13,174 nucleotides of DNA from Asaia bogorensis (GTDB taxonomy: Bacteria > Pseudomonadota > Alphaproteobacteria > Acetobacterales > Acetobacteraceae), in NCBI GenBank assembly GCA_945871455.1, contig CAMBXJ010000058.1:1-13174 (forward strand), given 5' to 3'. This document shows positions 1 through 5,633 of the stretch, in pieces. Numbering within the stretch: the stretch's first letter is position 1; the number at the start of each line of letters is the position of its first letter. The translations under genes and the position numbers were made by a program. Under the pieces are notes generated by a model. That model was not told the origin of the DNA. It worked only from the letters and a program-made list of their open reading frames with translations, and did not search any database.

Positions 1-55
1 CGGCCCGCAGGTCTTTCGCCTGGCTGGATTTTTCGGTGATGACCAGACGCTTCAT
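1..55 (-). CDS. N-terminal fragment of a probable type IA DNA topoisomerase (partial, runs off left edge)
   Basis: Only 18 codons are visible, reading MKRLVITEKSSQAKDLRA on the minus strand. The pattern hydrophobic strand, then TEKxSQAKD, is the start of a TOPRIM domain as in type IA topoisomerases (topoisomerase III type), where the glutamate helps bind metal and takes part in strand cleavage and religation during DNA relaxation. The rest of the gene lies beyond the left edge, so the zinc-finger, tyrosine active site and length cannot be checked. An in-frame ATG three codons upstream (position 64) is an alternative start; neither has a clear Shine-Dalgarno sequence. The gene is divergent from the liv operon and its upstream region carries a long inverted repeat. 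The assignment rests on a very short match and is moderate at best; another TOPRIM protein is possible. Confidence 0.55.
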   Translation of the reverse strand, partial: MKRLVITEKSSQAKDLRA

Positions 56-116
56 GGGGGGCATTTCATCTGGGGAGGTGGTCCTGGGGCTGGGTATCCT
101 CGAATCGGCGACGTTT

Positions 117-275
117 ACCAACCGGCCGAGACAATGACCGATGCTCCGCAATTTCCGTCATTGCCGGACTTGAACCGGTGCTTGCCCCCTGCCGTTGAAG
201 CGTGGGTTGCCGAAGTCCGGCAAGGACGATCAGGGCGAGGGGGCGGTGCATCGGTCATTGTTTTGGTCGGTTGGT
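117..275. repeat. Nested long inverted repeat (159 bp), MITE-like or dispersed palindromic element
   Basis: The outer arms are 117-149 and 243-275. The reverse complement of the right arm matches the left at 29 of 33 positions, both containing ACAATGACCGATGC. Inner arms 156-171 and 213-228 (core TTGCCGGACTT) match at 15 of 16. The central 41 bases are unpaired. Transcribed in either direction it would fold into one long two-part stem. The inner core resembles the widely dispersed CGTCATTGCC...GGACTTGA-type intergenic palindromes of alphaproteobacteria. No target-site duplication is obvious at the ends, so recent transposition is not shown. It sits about 60 bp upstream of the topoisomerase-like start. 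Confidence 0.75.
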
Positions 276-564
276 TGTAGAACATAAACCGAACATAACT
301 GATCCGCAATACCCTATGCCGGGCGTCGGAAACAATGCCCGTCGCGCTGCCCGCCGCGTCGTTGCCGGATCCGATCCGTCAATGACCGTTGGGGGACGGG
401 ATCGGTGAATGGCTGGGACGGTTCGGATCACACCGACCGACGCGACGATAGACCGACCGGCCGCGTCCGCGGACGACGCGCCGCTATGCGATCGCCAAGG
501 TCAGTTGCCGCGTCGGACCCGGCTCCGCGTCCAAATTCGACATCGTCATCCCCAGCAGACGCAC

Positions 565-576
565 ACCTAATTAGGT
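565..576. promoter_or_regulatory. 12-bp perfect AT-rich palindrome, possible operator
   Basis: ACCTAATTAGGT reads the same on both strands and stands out as an AT-rich spot in strongly GC-rich surroundings. Such a site could bind a dimeric regulator, but it lies about 460 bp upstream of livH, no regulator gene is in the window, and no second copy was seen. The symmetry is certain; the regulatory role is a guess. Confidence 0.2.
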
Positions 577-673
577 TGAGTCATTGCCGTCGTCCTCCCG
601 GAAATGCGCGTGCGGCGCGCTTTACGCGACGCGCAAGAATGACCGCTCCAGCGGGCGCACTGGCGGCCAACCC

Positions 674-761
674 CGTCATGGTGGGCGCAGGCCCACCATC
701 CACGTCTTGCACCGCTGCCAATAGCGAAGTCGTGGATGACGGGTCTGCACCCGCCATGACG
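674..761. repeat. Palindromic element made of two facing hairpins
   Basis: The left half (674-709) and right half (726-761) are inverted copies of each other, 29 of 36 positions matching, separated by 16 bases. Each half is itself a hairpin: TGGTGGGC/GCCCACCA with a 4-base loop on the left, and CGGGT/ACCCG extended by ATG/CAT on the right. Both ends read CGTCATG outward. The design (two small hairpins inside one large inverted repeat) is that of dispersed bacterial intergenic mosaic repeats. Translated frames through it give VMAGADPSSTTS-like peptides that are artefacts of the repeat. It is probably non-coding and possibly affects transcript stability or acts as a transcription stop. Confidence 0.7.
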
Positions 762-1034
762 TTGAAAGGCACGTGCCATCCCTTCCCGATTCGGTAATTC
801 TTGTGTGTCGCCTTAGTGCTGCCGCGCCTCACAGCCGTGGAATTCACCCGTGGATGCGGCCGCGGGTTATCGTTCGATCTCCAGCCAGGCCCCAGCCTGA
901 CCAGGCCGCCGGCATCCGCGCGCCGACCAGGGACGGCAGATGCCCGCTTGCGGGACCGCGTTCTCTGTGGCTTCAAACACCTGATGCCGGCACCGGATGC
1001 CGATCAGGGACAGGGTTCAACGAGACGGGATGGC

Positions 1035-1895
1035 ATGACGGGTTTCCTCGCGCAGATGCTGAACGGAATCCAGTACGGCCTGCTGCTGTTCCTGATCAGC
1101 AGCGGGTTGACCTTGATCTTCGGCGTCATGGGTGTGATCAACTTGGCGCATGGCAGCCTGTTCATGATCGGCGCCTATCTGGCCTATGTCCTGACCGAAG
1201 CCACCCTGCCGCTATGGGCCGCCCTGCTGGCGTCCGTGCTGGCGGGATCCTTGTCCGGCGCCGTCCTGGAACGTCTGCTGTTCCGCCATTTCCGCAAACG
1301 GGAGCATCTGGATCAGGTCCTGCTGACCTTCGCCCTGATCCTGCTGTTCGAGGAAGCGCGGGCCGCCCTGATCGACAATCAATTTCACAGTGTGCCGGTC
1401 CCGACGCTGCTCGATTTCTCGGTCCGCGTGGTCGGCGACTTCGCCTATTCCGCCTATCGGTTGGTCGTGCTGGCGGTCTGTCTGCTCGTCGCCGCCCTGA
1501 TGGTCCTGTTCATAGAGCGCACAAAAATCGGCTCATCCATCCGCGCCGCCGCCGAATCCCCCGAAATGGTCGATCTGCTCGGCCTTAACGCCGCCTGGAT
1601 CCATACCCTGGTATTCGCCGCCGGAACCGCGCTGGCGATGCTGGCCGGTGCGCTCGCCGCGCCGTTGCAGTCGGTCTATCCGGGCATGGGCGACGGTTTC
1701 CTGATCCTGTCCTTCGTGGTGGTGGTCATCGGCGGCCTGGGATCGGTCAGCGGCGCGTTCTGGGCGGCGCTGCTGGTCGGTCTGATCGACACTCTGGGCA
1801 AGGCCTATGTGCCGCAACTGGCGGGAATCGCGGTCTGCGGAATGATGGCCCTGGTGCTGTTGTGGCGGCCGAGCGGGCTGTTCGCGCGGACATGA
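1035..1895 (+). CDS. livH: Branched-chain amino acid-type ABC transporter permease LivH
   Basis: Inner-membrane permease, one of two that form the channel of a HAAT-family importer for branched-chain or other hydrophobic amino acids, amides or related small acids. At 286 residues it has the family's usual length. Hallmarks are NGIQYGLLLFLISSGLTLIF at the N-terminus, GVMGVINLAHGSLFMIGAY, the cytoplasmic coupling segment RAAAESPEMVDLLGLN, and FVVVVIGGLGSVSGAFWAAL near the C-terminus; about eight hydrophobic helices are apparent. The frame stays open 78 codons upstream (to 801), but that part is hydrophilic and unlike the family, so the ATG at 1035 is chosen; its Shine-Dalgarno is weak. It is the first gene of livHMGF. 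No binding-protein gene is adjacent, so the substrate cannot be deduced. Confidence 0.93.
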   Translation: MTGFLAQMLNGIQYGLLLFLISSGLTLIFGVMGVINLAHGSLFMIGAYLAYVLTEATLPLWAALLASVLAGSLSGAVLERLLFRHFRKREHLDQVLLTFALILLFEEARAALIDNQFHSVPVPTLLDFSVRVVGDFAYSAYRLVVLAVCLLVAALMVLFIERTKIGSSIRAAAESPEMVDLLGLNAAWIHTLVFAAGTALAMLAGALAAPLQSVYPGMGDGFLILSFVVVVIGGLGSVSGAFWAALLVGLIDTLGKAYVPQLAGIAVCGMMALVLLWRPSGLFART

Positions 1896-1906
1896 GGGGA
1901 GACAGG

Positions 1907-1993
1907 GTGTTGGACAGCGTCCCCGCGCATTTCGCGCACCATCGCTTGACGGTGCTCACGCCTCCATACCAGCGTCACGGGCCGTCCCCATGA
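1907..1993 (+). CDS. Possible 28-residue leader ORF translationally coupled to livM
   Basis: The livH-livM gap holds a small frame beginning GTG TTG GAC at 1907, preceded by the good ribosome-binding sequence AGGGGAG (1895-1901) at 5-base spacing. It runs 28 codons to a TGA that overlaps the livM ATG as ATGA. livM itself has no clear Shine-Dalgarno, so ribosomes ending this ORF could restart on livM. The peptide (MLDSVPAHFAHHRLTVL...) matches nothing I know. This is an inference from layout; chance is a real alternative in GC-rich DNA. Confidence 0.3.
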   Translation: MLDSVPAHFAHHRLTVLTPPYQRHGPSP

Positions 1994-2988
1994 CCAGTGC
2001 CGGCCTGCGCGGCAACCTGCTGCTGGGGCTGGCGGGGCTGGTGGTGGCTTCGATGCCGCTCTGGGCGTCAGCCTATCACATGCAGTTGGCCTCGACCGCG
2101 ATGATCGCCGCCATGTTCGCGCTGAGTTTGCAAATTCTGGTCGGCGCCACCGGTCTGGTCAGCCTGGCTCATGCGGCGTTTTTCGGCCTGGGCGCCTATT
2201 CCGTGCATTTGCTGAAGCAGGCGCTGGGGGAAACCCCCGTCGTGTTCCTGTCGCTGCCGGTGTCGGTGCTGGCCGCGGGGCTTGCCGCCGCGATCATCGG
2301 GCCGTTCGCGCTGCGGATGCGCGGGTTCTACTTCCTGATGACCACCCTGGCGTTTGGGCAGATGCTGTTTTTCCTGTTTCACGACACGCCGTTGGGCGGC
2401 GGCACCGACGGGGTCTTCATCCAGCGGCCGTCGCTGATCTGGGCGGTCCCGCGCGCCCAACGCCCGACCGTGTTCCTGTTGCTCAATTTGTCCGTCCTGA
2501 TCATGACCTATGCCGGATTATGGGCGCTGATGCGCACCCTGTTCGGGCACGCTTTGCTGGGCATCCGCGCCAATGAGCATCGCATGCGGGCCATGGGCCA
2601 TAATGTGCAACGGCTGAAACTGATGGCCTTCGTGATCGCTGGTGCGCTGGCTGGGCTGGCCGGCCATATGGCCGCCCTGACCGATGCCTTCGTCAGCCCG
2701 GAACTGCTGGGTTGGCACCGGTCGGCGGAGGCCTTGCTGATGATCCTGCTGGGGGGGATCGGCGCGCTGCACGGGCCAATCCTGGGCGCCTTCGCCCTGA
2801 CCTTCATCCAGGAAATCGGCCATCTGGTGACCGAGCGCCAGAAGCTGGTCGAAGGCGCGGTGATCCTGGCCGCCGTGCTGCTGCTGCGCCATGGGCTGGC
2901 GGGGATCCGCGGTCCGGCGGGCCGCCGCGGCCTGGCGGGCCGCCGCGGCCTGGCAGACCGCCGTGGCCCGGCGGGGATCCGTCGATGA
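1990..2988 (+). CDS. livM: Branched-chain amino acid-type ABC transporter permease LivM
   Basis: Second membrane permease of the liv importer, 332 residues. Family marks are GLVSLAHAAFFGLGAY (about residues 55-70), the MRGFYFLMTTLAFGQM segment, the cytoplasmic ATPase-contact motif GIRANEHRMRAMGHNVQRLK, then FVIAGALAGLAGHM and GGIGALHGPILGAF. About nine hydrophobic helices are visible. The end is odd: after the last helix, residues 304-332 form an arginine-rich tail of five near-identical hexapeptides (AGRRGL-type), not part of the usual family. The ATG at 1990 lacks a clear ribosome site, but a leader ORF ends on it. Its TGA overlaps the livG ATG, so the two are translationally coupled. The family is certain; the substrate is unknown. 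Confidence 0.93.
   Translation: MTSAGLRGNLLLGLAGLVVASMPLWASAYHMQLASTAMIAAMFALSLQILVGATGLVSLAHAAFFGLGAYSVHLLKQALGETPVVFLSLPVSVLAAGLAAAIIGPFALRMRGFYFLMTTLAFGQMLFFLFHDTPLGGGTDGVFIQRPSLIWAVPRAQRPTVFLLLNLSVLIMTYAGLWALMRTLFGHALLGIRANEHRMRAMGHNVQRLKLMAFVIAGALAGLAGHMAALTDAFVSPELLGWHRSAEALLMILLGGIGALHGPILGAFALTFIQEIGHLVTERQKLVEGAVILAAVLLLRHGLAGIRGPAGRRGLAGRRGLADRRGPAGIRR
2899..2985 (+). repeat. 18-bp tandem repeat encoding a hexapeptide tail at the LivM C-terminus
   Basis: Five in-frame units code for AGIRGP, AGRRGL, AGRRGL, ADRRGP and AGIRR. Units two (2917-2934) and three (2935-2952) are identical at all 18 bases; the last is cut short by the livM stop. The array runs right up to the ATG of livG (2985). 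The pattern indicates slippage-type expansion within the gene. The tail is strongly basic and would lie on the cytoplasmic side under the positive-inside rule. Confidence 0.85.
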
Positions 2989-3728
2989 CCGCGTCGCTGA
3001 CAGCCGCCGGCCTGACCCGGCGCTTCGGCGGCCTGCTGGCCGTGTCCGACGTGTCCCTGACCATCGAAACCGGCATGTTGCACGCCGTCATCGGCCCGAA
3101 TGGCGCCGGCAAGAGCACCCTGATCAACCTGCTGGCCGGTGACCTGCCGCCGTCCGACGGGCGCATCCTGCTGGACGAAACCGATGTCACCGCCTGGCCG
3201 GAATGGCGACGGGCACGGGCCGGCGTGGGCCGGACATTTCAGCGCACCAACGTGATGGCCGGCATGACCGTGCTGGAAAATGTCCGTCTCGCCGCACAGG
3301 TCCATGCCACGCGCCTTTTCCGCTCGGCCGCACGCGACACGGGCCTGAAGGAGGTCGCCCGGGGTGCCCTGCGCCGTGTCGGCCTGCACGACGCCGAGAC
3401 CGAAATCGCCGCCACGCTCAGCCATGGGCGGCTGCGACTGCTGGAAATCGCCATCGCGCTGGCCGGTCGGCCGAAAGTCCTGCTGCTGGATGAGCCGCTG
3501 GCCGGCATGGGGGCCGAGGAAAGCGCGCCTTTGGCCGATCTGTTGCGCACCCTGGCGCGCGACCATGCGGTGCTGCTGGTCGAACACGACATGGACGTGG
3601 TGTTCGCCGTTGCCGACCTGATGACGGTGATGCTGGATGGGCGAGTCCTGGAACATGGCACGCCGGCCGCGATCCGGGCGTCCGCCGCGGTGCGCGACGC
3701 CTATCTGGGCCATTCGGTGTCGGCGTGA
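2985..3728 (+). CDS. livG: Branched-chain amino acid-type ABC transporter ATP-binding protein LivG
   Basis: Cytoplasmic ATPase subunit of the liv importer, 247 residues. It shows Walker A GPNGAGKST (37-45), Q-loop in GRTFQRTNV (Q86), the signature LSHGRLR (145-151, a variant of LSYGxxR), Walker B VLLLDEP with catalytic Glu170, and switch His201 in LLVEHDMDVVF. The phrase VGRTFQ followed by MTVLENV is typical of LivG rather than LivF. The frame is open well upstream inside livM, but family alignment begins at MTASLTAAGLTRRFGG, so the ATG at 2985 overlapping the livM stop (ATGA) is used. It overlaps livF at its own end. LivG is somewhat shorter than many homologues but has all catalytic elements. 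Confidence 0.93.
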   Translation: MTASLTAAGLTRRFGGLLAVSDVSLTIETGMLHAVIGPNGAGKSTLINLLAGDLPPSDGRILLDETDVTAWPEWRRARAGVGRTFQRTNVMAGMTVLENVRLAAQVHATRLFRSAARDTGLKEVARGALRRVGLHDAETEIAATLSHGRLRLLEIAIALAGRPKVLLLDEPLAGMGAEESAPLADLLRTLARDHAVLLVEHDMDVVFAVADLMTVMLDGRVLEHGTPAAIRASAAVRDAYLGHSVSA

Positions 3729-4447
3729 GCGAGGCGCCAATCATTGAAGCGCGTGGTCTGTCCGCCGGGTATGGCGCCAGCCGGGTGCTGCACGATATCG
3801 ACCTGGCCGTCATGCCAGGCGAGACCATCGGTCTGATGGGCCGCAACGGCATGGGCAAAACCACCTTGATCCGCGCCCTGCTGGGCCAGTTGCCGCCTCA
3901 GCGGGGGCAGGTCCTGCTGGATGGCAAACCAGCCGACGCCATACCGGTGTTCAGGCGCGCGCGGTTGGGGATCGCGGTGGTGCCGGAAAATCGCGGCATC
4001 TTCGCCACCCTGTCGGTGCTGGAAAACCTGCGTCTCGCCGCCCGCCCCGGCCTTGATGGCGCCAACGCCTGGACCGAGGCCCGGGTGCTGTCCCTGTTTC
4101 CTCGGCTGACGCAGCGGATCGGCAATCGCGGCAACCAGCTTTCCGGTGGGGAACAGCAGATGCTGGCGATCGGGCGGGCGCTGATGACCAATCCGCGCCT
4201 GCTGATCCTGGATGAGGCGACCGAGGGTCTTGCCCCGCTGATCCGCGACGAAATCTGGCGCACCATCGGGCTGGTGCGCGAAGCCGGGGTCGCGTGCGTC
4301 GTCGTCGACAAGACGGTGTCCGCGGTTCTGTCGCTGGCGGATCGGGTCGTGGTGCTGGTGCGAGGACGCGTGGTCTACAGCGGCGGACCGGCGGCGTTGC
4401 GGTCCGATCCGGCGACGATGCACCGGCATTTGGGGGTGGATGCGTGA
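3725..4447 (+). CDS. livF: Branched-chain amino acid-type ABC transporter ATP-binding protein LivF
   Basis: Second ATPase subunit, 240 residues, expected to pair with LivG. Visible elements are Walker A GRNGMGKTT (39-47), the LivF-typical VVPENRGIFATLSVLENL (85-102), the perfect signature LSGGEQQ (139-145) and Walker B LLILDEATEGLAP (Glu164). At the switch position the usual His is Lys196 (VVVDKTV). LivF proteins commonly carry Q or K there, so this is not a sign of inactivity. The start is GTG at 3725, inside GTGA overlapping the livG stop, giving tight coupling. It is the last gene of the operon, followed by a strong hairpin at 4484-4542. Confidence 0.93.
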   Translation: MSEAPIIEARGLSAGYGASRVLHDIDLAVMPGETIGLMGRNGMGKTTLIRALLGQLPPQRGQVLLDGKPADAIPVFRRARLGIAVVPENRGIFATLSVLENLRLAARPGLDGANAWTEARVLSLFPRLTQRIGNRGNQLSGGEQQMLAIGRALMTNPRLLILDEATEGLAPLIRDEIWRTIGLVREAGVACVVVDKTVSAVLSLADRVVVLVRGRVVYSGGPAALRSDPATMHRHLGVDA

Positions 4448-4483
4448 GCGCCGGGCATCTCGGGCATCAAAATCAGCGTTGGG

Positions 4484-4542
4484 AGAAAATCCTCCCCCTC
4501 TCCTCGCGGGCGTGGGCCGCAAGGGGAGGGGGAGAATTTTCT
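4484..4542. terminator. Bidirectional terminator-like hairpin between livF and the CitE-like gene
   Basis: Arms 4484-4503 and 4523-4542 pair at 18 of 20 positions plus one G-U. The loop adds a further GCGG/CCGC pairing. The left arm begins AGAAAAT and the right arm ends AATTTTCT, so a GC-rich stem with a T run follows in both directions, as expected of a shared terminator for convergent genes. The CCTCCCCCTCTCC...GGGGAGGGGGAG core also resembles a dispersed palindromic repeat of alphaproteobacteria. Confidence 0.75.
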
Positions 4543-4573
4543 ATCATCCGCGGCGATGTGTGGATCCCGTCGC

Positions 4574-5461
4574 CTACCCCTGGTTCCGCCGAGCCTCCGC
4601 CAGAACTTCCTTGGCCAAGGGCAGCATCGCGTAATCGACCATCGCGCCCTGGTAGCTGACCGCACCCAGACCGGCCTTCTCCGCCGCGTCGAACGCCGCC
4701 AACAGGCCCGCGAAATACGCGACCTCCTCCGCCGTCGGCCGGAACACCGCGTTCGCGATTGCCACATGCGTCGGATGCATCACCGCCACACCGGTGTAGC
4801 CAACATCCCGAGCCCGCCGGATCAGCCGTTCCACCGCTACCAAATCATCCTGCGGCGTCCCAAAAATCCCCGCCAAAGGATACATCGCCCCGCCCCCTCG
4901 GCTGTCCAGCACCAGCTTCGACGCCAGATACAACTGCTCGATCCCGTCCGAGGTCGCGCGGAAGCCGAACGCATGGGCAAAATCGCCGGACACCGGGCCG
5001 CTCAACGCCCCATGGATGCCACGCACCCGCGTGCTGGCCTTGGCCAGATCCCGCGCGCAATACATGCCCTGCGCGGTTTCCGGCAGCGGCAGGATGCCGA
5101 CGGCGCCATGCTCCACCCCGGCGCGGCCTTCGTAATAGCTCAGCAGGTCGGCCAGACGAGCGATTTCCTCCGGCGTCGCGACTTTCGCCAATACGATGGC
5201 GGTCAGCCCGTCACAGACCGCGGCGGCAACCTCGGCCGGTGTGCCGTCATACAGCGGCTGGATACGCACGAACGCGCCAACCCCGGCGGCCTTAAGTTCG
5301 GCGATCTCGCTTTTCAGGTATTCCATGGCCTGCGGCTTGAACTGCGGCGGCACGGAATCCTCGATATCCAGCACCGCGGCGCCCGGAGACACTCGGATTG
5401 CCTTGCCGACCCAGTCGCGGCGATGGGCGGGCACGAACAGCGCGGAACGGATGGGCCACAT
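4574..5461 (-). CDS. HpcH/HpaI aldolase - citrate lyase beta (CitE)-like acyl-CoA lyase
   Basis: A 295-residue protein of the CitE/malyl-CoA lyase superfamily. These are cytoplasmic Mg-dependent TIM-barrel enzymes that cleave (or hydrolyse) beta-hydroxyacyl-CoA thioesters such as malyl-, citramalyl- or citryl-CoA. Marks are IRSALFVPAHRR (4-15), VLDIEDSVP (30-38), VRIQPL with the conserved Arg67, LPLPETAQG with Glu128, SGDFAHAFGF with Asp160 and the diagnostic late motif AVMHPTHVAIANAVFRPTAEE (226-246). The frame extends 26 codons further upstream, but the family begins at MWPIRSALF and AAGGAG lies about 11 bases before this ATG, so 5461 is the start. It is convergent with livF and divergent from the SbmA-like gene. 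A class III CoA-transferase lies 1.3 kb away, a common partner of such lyases. The substrate is not determinable from sequence alone. Confidence 0.85.
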   Translation of the reverse strand: MWPIRSALFVPAHRRDWVGKAIRVSPGAAVLDIEDSVPPQFKPQAMEYLKSEIAELKAAGVGAFVRIQPLYDGTPAEVAAAVCDGLTAIVLAKVATPEEIARLADLLSYYEGRAGVEHGAVGILPLPETAQGMYCARDLAKASTRVRGIHGALSGPVSGDFAHAFGFRATSDGIEQLYLASKLVLDSRGGGAMYPLAGIFGTPQDDLVAVERLIRRARDVGYTGVAVMHPTHVAIANAVFRPTAEEVAYFAGLLAAFDAAEKAGLGAVSYQGAMVDYAMLPLAKEVLAEARRNQG

Positions 5462-5623
5462 GACGGTTCTCTCTCCTTGATCGATTGGGCCACAGTGTGC
5501 GGAACCCACGCGCCGTCCGCAACCGGGGCGGCCTGACAACGGCCCCCATCTTTATCCCTTGCGCGGTCACGGTGAACCGGCTGTAGCGTCGCATCGACGG
5601 CTCATCCAACAGGGCCCGCAACC

Positions 5624-5628
5624 GGAGG
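5624..5628 (+). promoter_or_regulatory. Ribosome-binding site fixing a GTG start for the SbmA-like gene
   Basis: GGAGG lies five bases before GTG at 5634. It supports this GTG over the upstream ATG at 5559, whose extra 25 residues are hydrophilic and unlike the family, and over the downstream ATG at 5652. Confidence 0.7.
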
Positions 5629-5633
5629 CGCAC

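Larger units (their letters stand above)
65..1034. other. Long intergenic region without a convincing gene, rich in palindromic repeats
   Basis: Open frames here exist on both strands, but none shows a recognisable domain or a convincing ribosome-binding site, and several simply read through the palindromic repeats. The region holds a nested inverted repeat (117-275), a hairpin-of-hairpins element (674-761), a 12-bp perfect palindrome (565-576) and another perfect 12-bp palindrome, CGTCCGCGGACG, at 464-475. Short words recur: AATGACCG near 134, 381 and 639, its inverse near 253, and GTCATTGCCG near 157 and 580. That suggests worn copies of a dispersed repeat family. It must also contain the promoters of the divergent topoisomerase-like gene and of livH, but I could not single out a clear -35/-10 pair. 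Confidence 0.7.

Noticed and set aside
117..275. Insertion sequence remnant
   Set aside because: The arms look like terminal inverted repeats but there is no transposase coding trace and no clear target duplication, so only a repeat is called.
405..976. Overlapping open frames on both strands (about 130 codons each) in the left intergenic region
   Set aside because: They run through the palindromic element at 674-761, have low-complexity R/P/A-rich products, no ribosome site and no family signal; GC-rich DNA keeps such frames open by chance.
801..1034. N-terminal extension of LivH to an ATG at 801
   Set aside because: The extra 78 residues are hydrophilic and absent from the family; the permease homology begins just after the ATG at 1035.
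2508..3740. 410-codon minus-strand frame opposite livM/livG
   Set aside because: It is the antisense shadow of two clear ABC transporter genes; the product is Q/H/R-rich with no domain.
4340..4345. Loss of function in LivF because the switch histidine is replaced by Lys196
   Set aside because: LivF proteins commonly have a non-histidine residue here (EQN or DKN-type), so this is not evidence of decay; all other motifs are intact. The interval is only approximate to the codon region.
5559..5587. Sigma70-like promoter TTGCGC-17-TGTAGC for the SbmA-like gene
   Set aside because: Spacing is right but each box matches the consensus at only about three positions; not strong enough to report.
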